Assembly: GCF_050947335.1 (NCBI RefSeq)
Contig: NC_134993.1
Location: forward strand, 558,001-622,000
Length of the DNA stretch: 64,000 nucleotides
DNA from: Megachile rotundata
Lineage: Eukaryota > Arthropoda > Insecta > Hymenoptera > Megachilidae
Direction of reading: 5' to 3'
How positions within the stretch are numbered: the stretch's first letter is position 1; the number at the start of each line of letters is the position of its first letter. A program made the position numbers and the translations under genes. The notes under the pieces are model-generated. The model was not told the DNA's origin. It saw only the letters and a list, made by a program, of their open reading frames with translations, and ran no database searches. Below, in pieces: positions 1 through 14,887 of the stretch.

Positions 1-55
1 CACGATCACACAATCACCATCACACAATCACCATCACACAATCACAATCACACAA

Positions 56-74
56 TCAAGGTCACACAATGACG
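56..74 (+). repeat. TCAAGGTCA-TGACG cassette, first of about 100
   Basis: The 19-bp string TCAAGGTCACACAATGACG is the commonest marked module of the array. By eye it recurs about 100 times, for example near 296, 1777, 2428, 4452, 10381, 20147, 30719, 40520, 50904 (here with GTCG) and 63845. A TCAAGGCCA form also recurs, for example near 1944, 6408, 20333, 35654 and 51898. Nearly all GG dinucleotides of the window lie in this module. It contains ATGA, where most + strand open frames start or stop. TCAAGGTCA equals the monomeric binding site known for NR5A and ERR nuclear receptors, but binding here is only a possibility. Confidence 0.9.
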
Positions 75-450
75 ATCACACAATCACCATCATACAATCA
101 CGACCAAACAATCACGATCACACAATCACGATCACACAATCACGATCACACAATCACGTTCACACAATCACAAACCCACAATCGCGATCACACGATCACG
201 ATCACACAATCACGATCCCACAATCACGATCACACAATCACGATCACAAAATCACCATCACACAATCACCATCACACAATCACAATCACACAATCAAGGT
301 CACACAATGACGACCACACAATCACCATCATACAATCACGACCAGACAATCACGATCACACAATCACGATCACACAATCACTATCACACAATCACTATCA
401 CACAATCACGATCACACAATCACGATCACACAATCACGCAGTCACACTAT

Positions 451-504
451 CACAATCACAATCACAATCACAATCACAATCACAATCACAATCACAATCA
501 CAAT
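451..504 (+). repeat. Hexamer tract (CACAAT)9
   Basis: Nine CACAAT units follow the junction CGCAGTCACACTAT. The paralogous tract at 10763-10828 has eleven units. Confidence 0.95.
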
Positions 505-1124
505 CACACAATCACACAATCACAATCCCACAATCACAATCACACAATCACAGTCACACAATCACAATCACACAATCACGCAATCACAATCCCACAATCA
601 CGATCACACAACCACGATCGCACAGTCACGATCACACGATCACGATCACACAATAACAATCACACAATCACAATCACACAATCACGATCACACAATCACC
701 ATCACACAATCACCATCACACAATCACGATCACACAATCACGATCGCACAATCACAATCACACGATCACGATCACACAATCACGATCACACAGTCACGAT
801 CACACAATCACAATCTCACAATCACGATCACACAATCACCATCACACAATCACCATCACACAAACACGATCACACAATCACGATCACACTATCACGATCA
901 CACAATCACGATCACACAATCACGATCACAAAATCACGATCACACAATCACTATCACACAATCACAATCACACAACCACAATAACACAATCACAATCACA
1001 CAGTCACACAATCACAATCACAATCAGACAATCACAAACACACAATCACGATCACACAATCACGATCACACAATCACGATCACACAATTACGATCACACA
1101 ATCACTATCACGCAGTCACACAAT

Positions 1125-1166
1125 CACAATCACAATCACAATCACAATCACAATCACAATCACAAT
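1125..1166 (+). repeat. Hexamer tract (CACAAT)7
   Basis: Seven CACAAT units follow CGCAGTCACACAAT. This junction has CACAAT where all other tracts have CACTAT. The tract ends in CGCACAAT. The paralogous tract at 11449-11502 has nine units. Confidence 0.95.
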
Positions 1167-1453
1167 CGCACAATCACACAATCACAATCCCACAATCACA
1201 ATCACACAATCACAGTCACACAATCACAATCATGCAATCACACAGTCACAATCCCACAATCACGATCACACAATCACGATCGCACAGTCACGACCACACG
1301 ATCACGATCACACAATCACAATCACACAATCACAATCACACAATCACGATCACACAGTCACCATCACACAATTACCATCACGCAATCACGATCACACAAT
1401 CAAAGTCACACAATGACGATCACACAATCACCATCACACAATCACGATCACAC

Positions 1454-4400
1454 AATCACAACCACACAATCACGAACACACAATGACGATCACACAATCA
1501 CAATCACACAATCAACGTCACACAATGACGATCACACCATCACCATCACACAATCAGGACCACACAATCACGATCACACAATCACAAACACACAGTCGCG
1601 ATCACTCGATCACGATCACACAATCACGATCACACAGTCACTATCACACAATCACAATCACACAATCACAATATCACAATCGCAATCACACAATCACCAT
1701 CACACAATCACGATCACACAATCACAATCACACAATCACAATCACACAGTCAAAATCACACAATCACAATCACACAATCAAGGTCACACAATGACGATCA
1801 CACAATCACCATCACACAATCACGGTCACACAATCACGATCACACAATCACGATCACTCAATCACAATCACAATCACACAATCACAAACACAAAGTCGCG
1901 TTCACACGATCACGATCACACGATCACGATCACACAATCACAATCACACAATCAAGGCCACACAATGACGATCACACAATCACCATCACACAATCTCGAC
2001 CACACAATCACGATCACACAATTACGATCACACAATCACGTTCACACAATAACAAACACACAGTCGCGATCACTCGATCACGATCACACAATCACGATCA
2101 CACAGTCACGATCACACAATCACAATCAAACAATCACGGTCACACAATCACGATCACATAATCACGATCACACAATCACGATCACACAATCACGATCACA
2201 CAATCACCATCACACAATCACGATCACACAATCACGATCACACAATCACGATCACACAATCACGATCACACAATCACGATCACACAATCACGATCACACA
2301 ATCACGATCACACAATCACGATCACACAATCACAATCACACAATCACAATCACACAATCACAATCACACAATCACAATCACAATCACGACCACACAGTCA
2401 CGAACACACCATCACGATCACACAATCAAGGTCACACAATGACGATCACACAATCACCATCACACAATCACGATCAGACAATCACAATCACACAATCACG
2501 ATCACACAATCACGATCACACAATCACAATCACACAATCACAAACACACAGTCGCCATCACACGATCACGATCACACGATCACGATCACACAATCACAAT
2601 CACACAATCAAGGTCACACAATGACGATCACACCATCACCATCACACAATCACGACCACACAATCACGATCACACAATTACGATCACACAATCACGATCA
2701 CACAATCACGTTTACACAATCACAAACACACAGTCGCGATCACTCGATCACGATCACACGATCACGATCACACAATCACAATCACACAATCAAGGTCACA
2801 CAATGACGATCACACCATCACCATCACACAATCACGACCACACAATCACGATCACACAATCACAATCACACAATCACAATATCACAATCGCAATCACACA
2901 ATCACAATATCACAATCAGACAATCACACAATCACACAATCACACAATCACGATCACACTATCACGATCACACAATCACGATCACACAATCACGATCACA
3001 CAATCACCATCACACAATCACCATCACACAATCACAATCACACAATCAAGGTCACACAATGACGATCACACAATCACCATCACACAATCACGACCACTCA
3101 ATCACGATCACACAATCACGATCACACAATCACGTTCACACAATCACAAACACAGAGTCGCGAACACACGATCACGATCACACAACCACGATCACACAGT
3201 CACGATCACACAATCACGATCACACAGTCACGATCACACAATCAGAGTCGCACAACCACAATCACACAACCACAATCACACAATCACGCAGTCACAATCC
3301 CACAATCACGACCACACTGTCACGATCACACAATCACAATCATACAATCACAATCACACAATCACATTAACGCAATCAGACAATCACACAGTCACACAAT
3401 CACGATCACACAATCACGATCACACAATCACGATCACACAATCACGATCACACAATCACGATCACACAATCACGATCACACAATCACGATCACACAATCA
3501 CGATCACACAATCACAATCACACAATCACAATCACACAACCAAAATCACACAATCACAATCACACAATCAATGTCACACAATGACGATCACACAATCACC
3601 ATCACACAATCTCGACCACACTATCACGATCACACAATCACGATCACACAATCACGTTCACACAATCACAAACACACAGTCGCGATCACTCGATCACGAT
3701 CACACAATCACGATCACACAATCACGATCACTCAATCACAATCACACAATCACAAACACACAGTCGCGATCACATGATCACGATCACACGATCACGATCA
3801 CACAATCACAATCACACAATCACGATCACACAATCACGATCACACAATCACGATCACACAAACACGATCACACGATCACAATCACACAATCACAAACACA
3901 CAGTCGCGATCACACGATCACGATCACACGATCGCGATCACACAATCACAATCACACAATCACAATGTCACAATCGCAATCACACAATCACAATAACACA
4001 ATCAGACAATCACACAATCACACAATCACACAATCACGATCACACAATCATGATCACACAATCACGATCACACAATCACGATCACACAATCACAATCACA
4101 CAATGACGATCACACCATCACCATCACACAATCACGACCACACAATCACGATCACACAATCACGATCACACAATCACCATCGCACAATCACGATCACACA
4201 ATCACGATCACACAATCACGATCACACATTCACGATCACACAATCACAGTCACACAATCACAATCACACAATCACAACCACAATCACGATCACACAGTCA
4301 CGATCACACCACCACGATCACACGATCACGATCACACAATCACAATCACACAATCGTTATCACACAATCACGATCACACAATCACCATCCCACAATCACC

Positions 4401-4545
4401 ATCACACAATCACCATCACACAATCACAATCATACAATCACAATCACACAATCAAGGTCACACAATGACGATCACACAATCACCATCATACAATCACGAC
4501 CACACAATCACGATCACACAATCACGATCACACAATCACGTTCAC
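1454..4545 (+). repeat. 3.1-kb higher-order block, copy 1
   Basis: This block is repeated at about 5908-9013. The spacing is 4,454 bp near 1483 and 4,468 bp from 2621 to the right end. The 14-bp change is one extra CACACAATCACGAT in the second copy: near 2485-2515 two units stand where 6950-6995 has three. Left homology starts around a CACAACCACACAATCACGAAC marker. Right homology ends where this copy reads GTTCACACGATCACG and the other reads GTTCACACAATCACGAAC. Parts recur collinearly at 19901-22340 and 27606-29055. Confidence 0.88.
4003..4034 (+). repeat. Octamer run module: CAGACAAT + (CACACAAT)3
   Basis: Four 8-mers stand in a row with no 6-mer between them, the first carrying CAGACAAT. 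They sit in a module of about 90 bp (3964-4055) that starts CAATGTCACAATCGC, includes an AATAAC variant, and ends in CATGATCAC. Copies begin near 5323, 8432, 10019, 12901, 14264, 15579, 18441, 21707, 23336, 23898, 25786, 50371, 55836, 57488 and 62953. Near 9107 a shortened copy lacks part of it. Forms with CAATATCAC instead of CAATGTCAC are also common. The run is the 8-mer counterpart of the hexamer tracts and makes BclI (TGATCA) sites. Confidence 0.9.
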
Positions 4546-5907
4546 ACGATCACGATCACACAATCACGATCACACAGTCACGATCACACAATCACAATCT
4601 CACAATCACGATCACACAATCACCATCACACAATCACCATCACACAATCACGATCACACAATCACGATCACACTATCACGATCACACAATCACGACCACA
4701 CAATCACGATCACACAATCACGATCACACAATCACGATCACACAATCACGTTCACACAATCACAAACCCACAATCGCGATCACACGATCACGATCACACA
4801 ATCACGATCACACAATCACGATCACACAATCACGATCACACAATCACGATCACACAATCACCATCACACAATCACAATCACACAATCAAGGTCACACAAT
4901 GACGATCACACAATCACCATCACACAATCACGATCACACAATCACGATCACACAATCACGATCACACAATCACAAACACACAGTCGCGATCACACGATCA
5001 CGATCACACAATCACGATCACACAGTCGCGATCACACAATCACAATCACACAATCACGATCACACAATCACAATCACAATCACGATCACACCGTCACGAT
5101 CACACCATCACGATCACACGATCACCATCACACAATCACGATCACACAATCACAATCACACAATGACGATCACACCATCACCATCACACAATCACGACCA
5201 CACAATCACGATCACACAATCACGTTCACACAATCACAAACACACAGTCGCGATCACTCGATCACGATCACACAATCACGATCACACAGTCACGATCACA
5301 CAATCACAATCACACAATCACAATGTCACAATCGCAATCACACAATCACAATAACACAATCAGACAATCACACAATCACACAATCACACAATCACGATCA
5401 CACAATCATGATGACACAATCACGATCACACAATCACGATCACACAATCACGATCACACAATCACCATCACACAATCACAATCACACAATCAAGGTCACA
5501 CAATGACGATCACACAATCACCAGCATACAATCACGACCAGACAATCACGATCACACAATCACGTTCACACAATCACAAACACACAGTCGGGATCACACA
5601 ATCACAATCCCACAATCACGATCACACAATCACGATCACACAATCACCATCACACAATCACCATCACACAATCACAATCACACAATCAAGGTCACACAAT
5701 GACGATCACACAATCACCATCATACAATCACGACCACACAATCACGATCACACAATCACGATCACACAATCACGATCACACAACCACGTTCACACAATCA
5801 CAAACCCACAATCGCGATCACACGATCACGATCACACAATCACGACCACACAATCACGATCACACAATCACGTTCACACAATCACAAACACACAGTCGCG
5901 ATCACTC
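4546..5907 (+). repeat. 1.3-kb higher-order block, copy 1, with junction
   Basis: From 4546 to about 5840 this block matches 9242-10536 at a constant spacing of 4,696 bp. The differences noticed include ATGATGACAC at about 5409 against ATGATCACAC in the later copy. From about 5840 to 5907 it passes into the second copy of the 3.1-kb block. Together with that block it forms a tandem higher-order unit of about 4.5-4.7 kb. Confidence 0.82.
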
Positions 5908-8900
5908 GATCACAACCACACAATCACGAACACACAATGACGATCACACAATCACAATCACACAATCAACGTCACACAATGACGATCACACCATCACCAT
6001 CACACAATCAGGACCACACAATCACGATCACACAATCACAAACACACAGTCGCGATCACTCGATCACGATCACACAATCACGATCACACAGTCACTATCA
6101 CACAATCACAATCACACAATCACAATATCACAATCGCAATCACACAATCACCATCACACAATCACGATCACACAATCACAATCACACAATCACAATCACA
6201 CAGTCAAAATCACACAATCACAATCACACAATCAAGGTCACACAATGACGATCACACAATCACCATCACACAATCACGGTCACACAATCACGATCACACA
6301 ATCACGATCACTCAATCACAATCACAATCACACAATCACAAACACAAAGTCGCGTTCACACGATCACGATCACACGATCACGATCACACAATCACAATCA
6401 CACAATCAAGGCCACACAATGACGATCACACAATCACCATCACACAATCTCGACCACACAATCACGATCACACAATTACGATCACACAATCACGTTCACA
6501 CAATAACAAACACACAGTCGCGATCACTCGATCACGATCACACAATCACGATCACACAGTCACGATCACACAATCACAATCAAACAATCACGGTCACACA
6601 ATCACGATCACATAATCACGATCACACAATCACGATCACACAATCACGATCACACAATCACCATCACACAATCACGATCACACAATCACGATCACACAAT
6701 CACGATCACACAATCACGATCACACAATCACGATCACACAATCACGATCACACAATCACGATCACACAATCACGATCACACAATCACAATCACACAATCA
6801 CAATCACACAATCACAATCACACAATCACAATCACAATCACGACCACACAGTCACGAACACACCATCACGATCACACAATCAAGGTCACACAATGACGAT
6901 CACACAATCACCATCACACAATCACGATCAGACAATCACAATCACACAATCACGATCACACAATCACGATCACACAATCACGATCACACAATCACAATCA
7001 CACAATCACAAACACACAGTCGCCATCACACGATCACGATCACACGATCACGATCACACAATCACAATCACACAATCAAGGTCACACAATGACGATCACA
7101 CCATCACCATCACACAATCACGACCACACAATCACGATCACACAATTACGATCACACAATCACGATCACACAATCACGTTTACACAATCACAAACACACA
7201 GTCGCGATCACTCGATCACGATCACACGATCACGATCACACAATCACAATCACACAATCAAGGTCACACAATGACGATCACACCATCACCATCACACAAT
7301 CACGACCACACAATCACGATCACACAATCACAATCACACAATCACAATATCACAATCGCAATCACACAATCACAATATCACAATCAGACAATCACACAAT
7401 CACACAATCACACAATCACGATCACACTATCACGATCACACAATCACGATCACACAATCACGATCACACAATCACCATCACACAATCACCATCACACAAT
7501 CACAATCACACAATCAAGGTCACACAATGACGATCACACAATCACCATCACACAATCACGACCACTCAATCACGATCACACAATCACGATCACACAATCA
7601 CGTTCACACAATCACAAACACAGAGTCGCGAACACACGATCACGATCACACAACCACGATCACACAGTCACGATCACACAATCACGATCACACAGTCACG
7701 ATCACACAATCAGAGTCGCACAACCACAATCACACAACCACAATCACACAATCACGCAGTCACAATCCCACAATCACGACCACACTGTCACGATCACACA
7801 ATCACAATCATACAATCACAATCACACAATCACATTAACGCAATCAGACAATCACACAGTCACACAATCACGATCACACAATCACGATCACACAATCACG
7901 ATCACACAATCACGATCACACAATCACGATCACACAATCACGATCACACAATCACGATCACACAATCACGATCACACAATCACAATCACACAATCACAAT
8001 CACACAACCAAAATCACACAATCACAATCACACAATCAATGTCACACAATGACGATCACACAATCACCATCACACAATCTCGACCACACTATCACGATCA
8101 CACAATCACGATCACACAATCACGTTCACACAATCACAAACACACAGTCGCGATCACTCGATCACGATCACACAATCACGATCACACAATCACGATCACT
8201 CAATCACAATCACACAATCACAAACACACAGTCGCGATCACATGATCACGATCACACGATCACGATCACACAATCACAATCACACAATCACGATCACACA
8301 ATCACGATCACACAATCACGATCACACAAACACGATCACACGATCACAATCACACAATCACAAACACACAGTCGCGATCACACGATCACGATCACACGAT
8401 CGCGATCACACAATCACAATCACACAATCACAATGTCACAATCGCAATCACACAATCACAATAACACAATCAGACAATCACACAATCACACAATCACACA
8501 ATCACGATCACACAATCATGATCACACAATCACGATCACACAATCACGATCACACAATCACAATCACACAATGACGATCACACCATCACCATCACACAAT
8601 CACGACCACACAATCACGATCACACAATCACGATCACACAATCACCATCGCACAATCACGATCACACAATCACGATCACACAATCACGATCACACATTCA
8701 CGATCACACAATCACAGTCACACAATCACAATCACACAATCACAACCACAATCACGATCACACAGTCACGATCACACCACCACGATCACACGATCACGAT
8801 CACACAATCACAATCACACAATCGTTATCACACAATCACGATCACACAATCACCATCCCACAATCACCATCACACAATCACCATCACACAATCACAATCA

Positions 8901-9013
8901 TACAATCACAATCACACAATCAAGGTCACACAATGACGATCACACAATCACCATCATACAATCACGACCACACAATCACGATCACACAATCACGATCACA
9001 CAATCACGTTCAC
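5908..9013 (+). repeat. 3.1-kb higher-order block, copy 2
   Basis: This is the second copy of 1454-4545, with one extra 14-mer near 6950-6995 and otherwise no difference that I noticed. Its right end leads into a short bridge rather than directly into the next copy of the 1.3-kb block. Confidence 0.88.
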
Positions 9014-9241
9014 ACAATCACGAACACACAGTCGCGATCACTCGATCACGATCACACAATCACGATCACACAGTCACGATCACACAATCACAATCACACA
9101 ATCACAATGTCACAATCGCAATCACACAATCAGACAATCACACAATCACACAATCACACAATCACGATCACACAATCATGATCACACAATCACGACCACA
9201 CAATCACGATCACACAATCACGATCACACAATCACGTTCAC
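9014..9241 (+). repeat. Bridge with a shortened octamer module
   Basis: About 230 bp of satellite sit between copy 2 of the 3.1-kb block and copy 2 of the 1.3-kb block. The octamer module starts at about 9107 but goes straight from the CGCAATCACACAAT part to CAGACAAT, without the AATAAC unit found elsewhere. The equivalent interval is missing between 4545 and 4546. This accounts for the step in spacing from 4,468 to 4,696 bp (228 bp). Confidence 0.75.
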
Positions 9242-10536
9242 ACGATCACGATCACACAATCACGATCACACAGTCACGATCACACAATCACAATCTCACA
9301 ATCACGATCACACAATCACCATCACACAATCACCATCACACAATCACGATCACACAATCACGATCACACTATCACGATCACACAATCACGACCACACAAT
9401 CACGATCACACAATCACGATCACACAATCACGATCACACAATCACGTTCACACAATCACAAACCCACAATCGCGATCACACGATCACGATCACACAATCA
9501 CGATCACACAATCACGATCACACAATCACGATCACACAATCACGATCACACAATCACCATCACACAATCACAATCACACAATCAAGGTCACACAATGACG
9601 ATCACACAATCACCATCACACAATCACGATCACACAATCACGATCACACAATCACGATCACACAATCACAAACACACAGTCGCGATCACACGATCACGAT
9701 CACACAATCACGATCACACAGTCGCGATCACACAATCACAATCACACAATCACGATCACACAATCACAATCACAATCACGATCACACCGTCACGATCACA
9801 CCATCACGATCACACGATCACCATCACACAATCACGATCACACAATCACAATCACACAATGACGATCACACCATCACCATCACACAATCACGACCACACA
9901 ATCACGATCACACAATCACGTTCACACAATCACAAACACACAGTCGCGATCACTCGATCACGATCACACAATCACGATCACACAGTCACGATCACACAAT
10001 CACAATCACACAATCACAATGTCACAATCGCAATCACACAATCACAATAACACAATCAGACAATCACACAATCACACAATCACACAATCACGATCACACA
10101 ATCATGATCACACAATCACGATCACACAATCACGATCACACAATCACGATCACACAATCACCATCACACAATCACAATCACACAATCAAGGTCACACAAT
10201 GACGATCACACAATCACCAGCATACAATCACGACCAGACAATCACGATCACACAATCACGTTCACACAATCACAAACACACAGTCGGGATCACACAATCA
10301 CAATCCCACAATCACGATCACACAATCACGATCACACAATCACCATCACACAATCACCATCACACAATCACAATCACACAATCAAGGTCACACAATGACG
10401 ATCACACAATCACCATCATACAATCACGACCACACAATCACGATCACACAATCACGATCACACAATCACGATCACACAACCACGTTCACACAATCACAAA
10501 CCCACAATCGCGATCACACGATCACGATCACACAAT
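9242..10536 (+). repeat. 1.3-kb higher-order block, copy 2
   Basis: This matches 4546-5840 at a spacing of 4,696 bp. It is also the left part of the longer block that recurs at 14887 and of the material repeated from 25350. Confidence 0.82.
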
Positions 10537-10762
10537 CACGATCCCACAATCACGATCACACAATCACGATCACACAATCACCATCACACAATCACCATCA
10601 CACAATCACAATCACACAATCAAGGTCACACAATGACGACCACACAATCACCATCATACAATCACGACCAGACAATCACGATCACACAATCACTATCACA
10701 CAATCACTATCACACAATCACGATCACACAATCACGATCACACAATCACGCAGTCACACTAT

Positions 10763-10828
10763 CACAATCACAATCACAATCACAATCACAATCACAATCA
10801 CAATCACAATCACAATCACAATCACAAT
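10763..10828 (+). repeat. Hexamer tract (CACAAT)11
   Basis: Eleven CACAAT units follow CGCAGTCACACTAT. The paralogue at 16309-16374 also has eleven. Confidence 0.95.
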
Positions 10829-11448
10829 CACACAATCACACAATCACAATCCCACAATCACAATCACACAATCACAGTCACACAATCACAATCACACAAT
10901 CACGCAATCACAATCCCACAATCACGATCACACAACCACGATCGCACAGTCACGATCACACGATCACGATCACACAATAACAATCACACAATCACAATCA
11001 CACAATCACGATCACACAATCACCATCACACAATCACCATCACACAATCACGATCACACAATCACGATCGCACAATCACAATCACACGATCACGATCACA
11101 CAATCACGATCACACAGTCACGATCACACAATCACAATCTCACAATCACGATCACACAATCACCATCACACAATCACCATCACACAATCACGATCACACA
11201 ATCACGATCACACTATCACGATCACACAATCACGATCACACAATCACGATCACACAATCACGATCACACAATCACTATCACACAATCACAATCACACAAC
11301 CACAATAACACAATCACAATCACACAGTCACACAATCACAATCACAATCAGACAATCACAAACACACAATCACGATCACACAATCACGATCACACAATCA
11401 CGATCACACAATTACGATCACACAATCACTATCACGCAGTCACACTAT

Positions 11449-11502
11449 CACAATCACAATCACAATCACAATCACAATCACAATCACAATCACAATCACA
11501 AT
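11449..11502 (+). repeat. Hexamer tract (CACAAT)9
   Basis: Nine CACAAT units follow CGCAGTCACACTAT. The paralogue at 16995-17042 has eight, which is the 6-bp step in the duplication spacing. Confidence 0.95.
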
Positions 11503-12480
11503 CACACAATCACACAATCACAATCCCACAATCACAATCACACAATCACAGTCACACAATCACAATCATGCAATCACACAGTCACAATCCCACAATCACG
11601 ATCACACAATCACGATCGCACAGTCACGACCACACGATCACGATCACACAATCACAATCACACAATCACAATCACACAATCACGATCACACAGTCACCAT
11701 CACACAATTACCATCACACAATCACGATCACACAATCAAAGTCACACAATGACGATCACACAATCACCATCACACAATCACGATCACACAATCACAATCA
11801 CACAATCACGATCACACAATCACGATCACACAATCACAATCACACAATCAACGTCACACAATGACGATCACACCATCACCATCACACAATCAGGACCACA
11901 CAATCACGATCACACAATCACAAACACACAGTCGCGATCACTCGATCACGATCACACAATCACGATCACACAGTCACTATCACACAATCACAATCACACA
12001 ATCACAATATCACAATCGCAATCACACAATCACCATCACACAATCACGATCACACAATCACAATCACACAGTCAAGATCACACAATCACAATCTCACAAT
12101 CACGATCACACAATCACCATCACACAATCACCATCACACAATCACGATCACACAATCACGATCACACTATCACGATCACACAATCACGACCACACAATCA
12201 CGATCACACAATCACGATCACACAATCACGATCACACAATCACGATCACACAATCACGTTCACACAATCACAAACCCACAATCGCGATCACACGATCACG
12301 ATCACACAATCACGATCACACAATCACGATCACACAATCACGATCACACAATCACGATCACACAATCACCATCACACAATCACAATCACACAATCAAGGT
12401 CACACAATGACGATCACACAATCACCATCACACAATCACGATCACACAATCACGATCACACAATCACGATCACACAATCA

Positions 12481-12620
12481 CAAACACACAGTCGCGATCA
12501 CACGATCACGATCACACAATCACGATCACACAGTCGCGATCACACAATCACAAACACACAGTCGCGATCACACGATCACGATCACACAATCACGATCACA
12601 CAGTCGCGATCACACAATCA
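12481..12620 (+). repeat. Local 70-bp tandem duplication, older pair
   Basis: A 70-bp stretch (five 14-mers) beginning CAAACACACAGTCGCG occurs at 12481-12550 and again at 12551-12620. The equivalent place near 9670 has it only once, as does the copy near 25435. The doubled form is present again at 18021-18160, so the doubling came before the 5.5-kb duplication. Confidence 0.92.
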
Positions 12621-13629
12621 CAATCACACAATCACGATCACACAATCACAATCACAATCACGATCACACCGTCACGATCACACCATCACGATCACACGAT
12701 CACCATCACACAATCACGATCACACAATCACAATCACACAATGACGATCACACCATCACCATCACACAATCACGACCACACAATCACGATCACACAATCA
12801 CGTTCACACAATCACAAACACACAGTCGCGATCACTCGATCACGATCACACAATCACGATCACACAGTCACGATCACACAATCACAATCACACAATCACA
12901 ATGTCACAATCGCAATCACACAATCACAATAACACAATCAGACAATCACACAATCACACAATCACACAATCACGATCACACAATCATGATCACACAATCA
13001 CGATCACACAATCACGATCACACAATCACGATCACACAATCACCATCACACAATCACAATCACACAATCAAGGTCACACAATGACGATCACACAATCACC
13101 AGCATACAATCACGACCAGACAATCACGATCACACAATCACGTTCACACAATCACAAACACACAGTCGGGATCACACAATCACAATCCCACAATCACGAT
13201 CTCACAATCACGATCACACAATCACCATCACACAATCACCATCACACAATCACAATCACACAATCAAGGTCACACAATGACGATCACACAATCACCATCA
13301 TACAATCACGACCACACAATCACGATCACACAATCACGATCACACAATCACGATCACACAATCACGTTCACACAATCACAAACCCACAATCGCGATCACA
13401 CGATCACGATCACACAATCACGATCCCACAATCACGATCACACAATCACGATCACACAATCACCATCACACAATCACCATCACACAATCACAATCACACA
13501 ATCAAGGTCACACAATGACGACCACACAATCACCATCATACAATCACGACCAGACAATCACGATCACACAATCACGATCACACAATCACTATCACACAAT
13601 CACTATCACACAATCACGATCACACAATC

Positions 13630-14887
13630 ACCATCACACAATCTCGACCACACTATCACGATCACACAATCACGATCACACAATCACGTTCACACAATCA
13701 CAAACACACAGTCGCGATCACTCGATCACGATCACACAATCACGATCACACAATCACGATCACTCAATCACAATCACACAATCACAAACACACAGTCGCG
13801 ATCACATGATCACGATCACACGATCGCGATCACACAATCACAGTCACACAATCACAATCACACAATCAATGTCACACAATGACGATCACACAATCACCAT
13901 CACACAATCTCGACCACACTATCACGATCACACAATCACGATCACACAATCACGTTCACACAATCACAAACACACAGTCGCGATCACTCGATCACGATCA
14001 CACAATCACGATCACACAATCACGATCACTCAATCACAATCACACAATCACAAACACACAGTCGCGATCACATGATCACGATCACACGATCACGATCACA
14101 CAATCACAATCACACAATCACGATCACACAATCACGATCACACAATCACGATCACACAAACACGATCACACGATCACAATCACACAATCACAAACACACA
14201 GTCGCGATCACACGATCACGATCGCACGATCGCGATCACACAATCACAATCACACAATCACAATGTCACAATCGCAATCACACAATCACAATAACACAAT
14301 CAGACAATCACACAATCACACAATCACACAATCACGATCACACAATCATGATCACACAATCACGATCACACAATCACGATCACACAATCACAATCACACA
14401 ATGACGATCACACCATCACCATCACACAATCACGACCACACAATCACGATCACACAATCACGATCACACAATCACCATCGCACAATCACGATCACACAAT
14501 CACGATCACACAATCACGATCACACATTCACGATCACACAATCACAGTCACACAATCACAATCACACAATCACAACCACAATCACGATCACACAGTCACG
14601 ATCACACCACCACGATCACACGATCACGGTCACACAATCACAATCACACAATCGTTATCACACAATCACGATCACACAATCACAATCACACAATCAAGGT
14701 CACACAATGACGATCACACAATCACCATCACACAATCACGATCACACAATCACGATCACACAATCACGATCACACAATCACAAACACACAGTCGCGATCA
14801 CACGATCACGATCATACAATCACGATCACACAGTCGCGATCACACAATCACAATCACACAATCACAATGTCACAATCGCAATCACAC
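13630..14887 (+). repeat. Insert-like block related to 8.0-8.85 kb, with 266-bp spaced repeat
   Basis: From about 13855 to 14680 this matches 8025-8850 at a spacing of 5,830 bp. About 195 bp at its left, starting at the ATCTCGACCACACT marker (13641), is seen again 266 bp later (13907); 266 is nineteen 14-mers. From about 14680 a new cassette leads into the second copy of the 4.3-kb block. Confidence 0.8.

Larger units (their letters stand above)
1..1453 (+). repeat. Higher-order block 1, first copy
   Basis: This block matches about 10327-11790 at a spacing of 10,326 bp at its left end and 10,336 bp at its right end. The 10-bp drift fits two hexamer tracts that are each two units longer in the later copy (+24) and the loss of one 14-mer (-14). 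A further relative lies near 26160-27500 (spacing 26,093 at position 307). It carries hexamer tracts at 451-504 and 1125-1166. The left edge is cut by the window, so its true start is unknown. Confidence 0.8.
10327..11790 (+). repeat. Higher-order block 1, second copy
   Basis: This is the homologue of the first 1.45 kb of the window. Its two hexamer tracts have eleven and nine units against nine and seven at the window start. It overlaps the right end of the 1.3-kb block because both share the cassette starting at 10381. Confidence 0.8.
9327..13630 (+). repeat. 4.3-kb higher-order block, copy 1
   Basis: This block recurs at about 14887-19170. The spacing steps from 5,560 bp (at 10019) to 5,546 bp (at 10395) to 5,540 bp (from 11749 on). 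The first step is a 14-bp unit missing before 15941. The second is one hexamer fewer at 16995-17042 than at 11449-11502. Inside it 12901-13518 repeats 10019-10636 at 2,882 bp, so it is itself built of related halves. Confidence 0.87.

Noticed and set aside
449..510. Hexamer tracts as an independent origin-like or regulatory element
   Set aside because: They are simple expansions of the 6-bp half of the satellite unit; nothing else marks them as a site.
1483..1486. ATGA start-stop overlaps that look like translational coupling in an operon (also at 2621, 2803, 4465, 10633, 17401 and many others)
   Set aside because: They all come from one variant unit, CAATGACG, in which ATG and TGA overlap. 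No ribosome binding site precedes them apart from the recurring CAAGGTCAC of the same cassette, and the frames are not genes.
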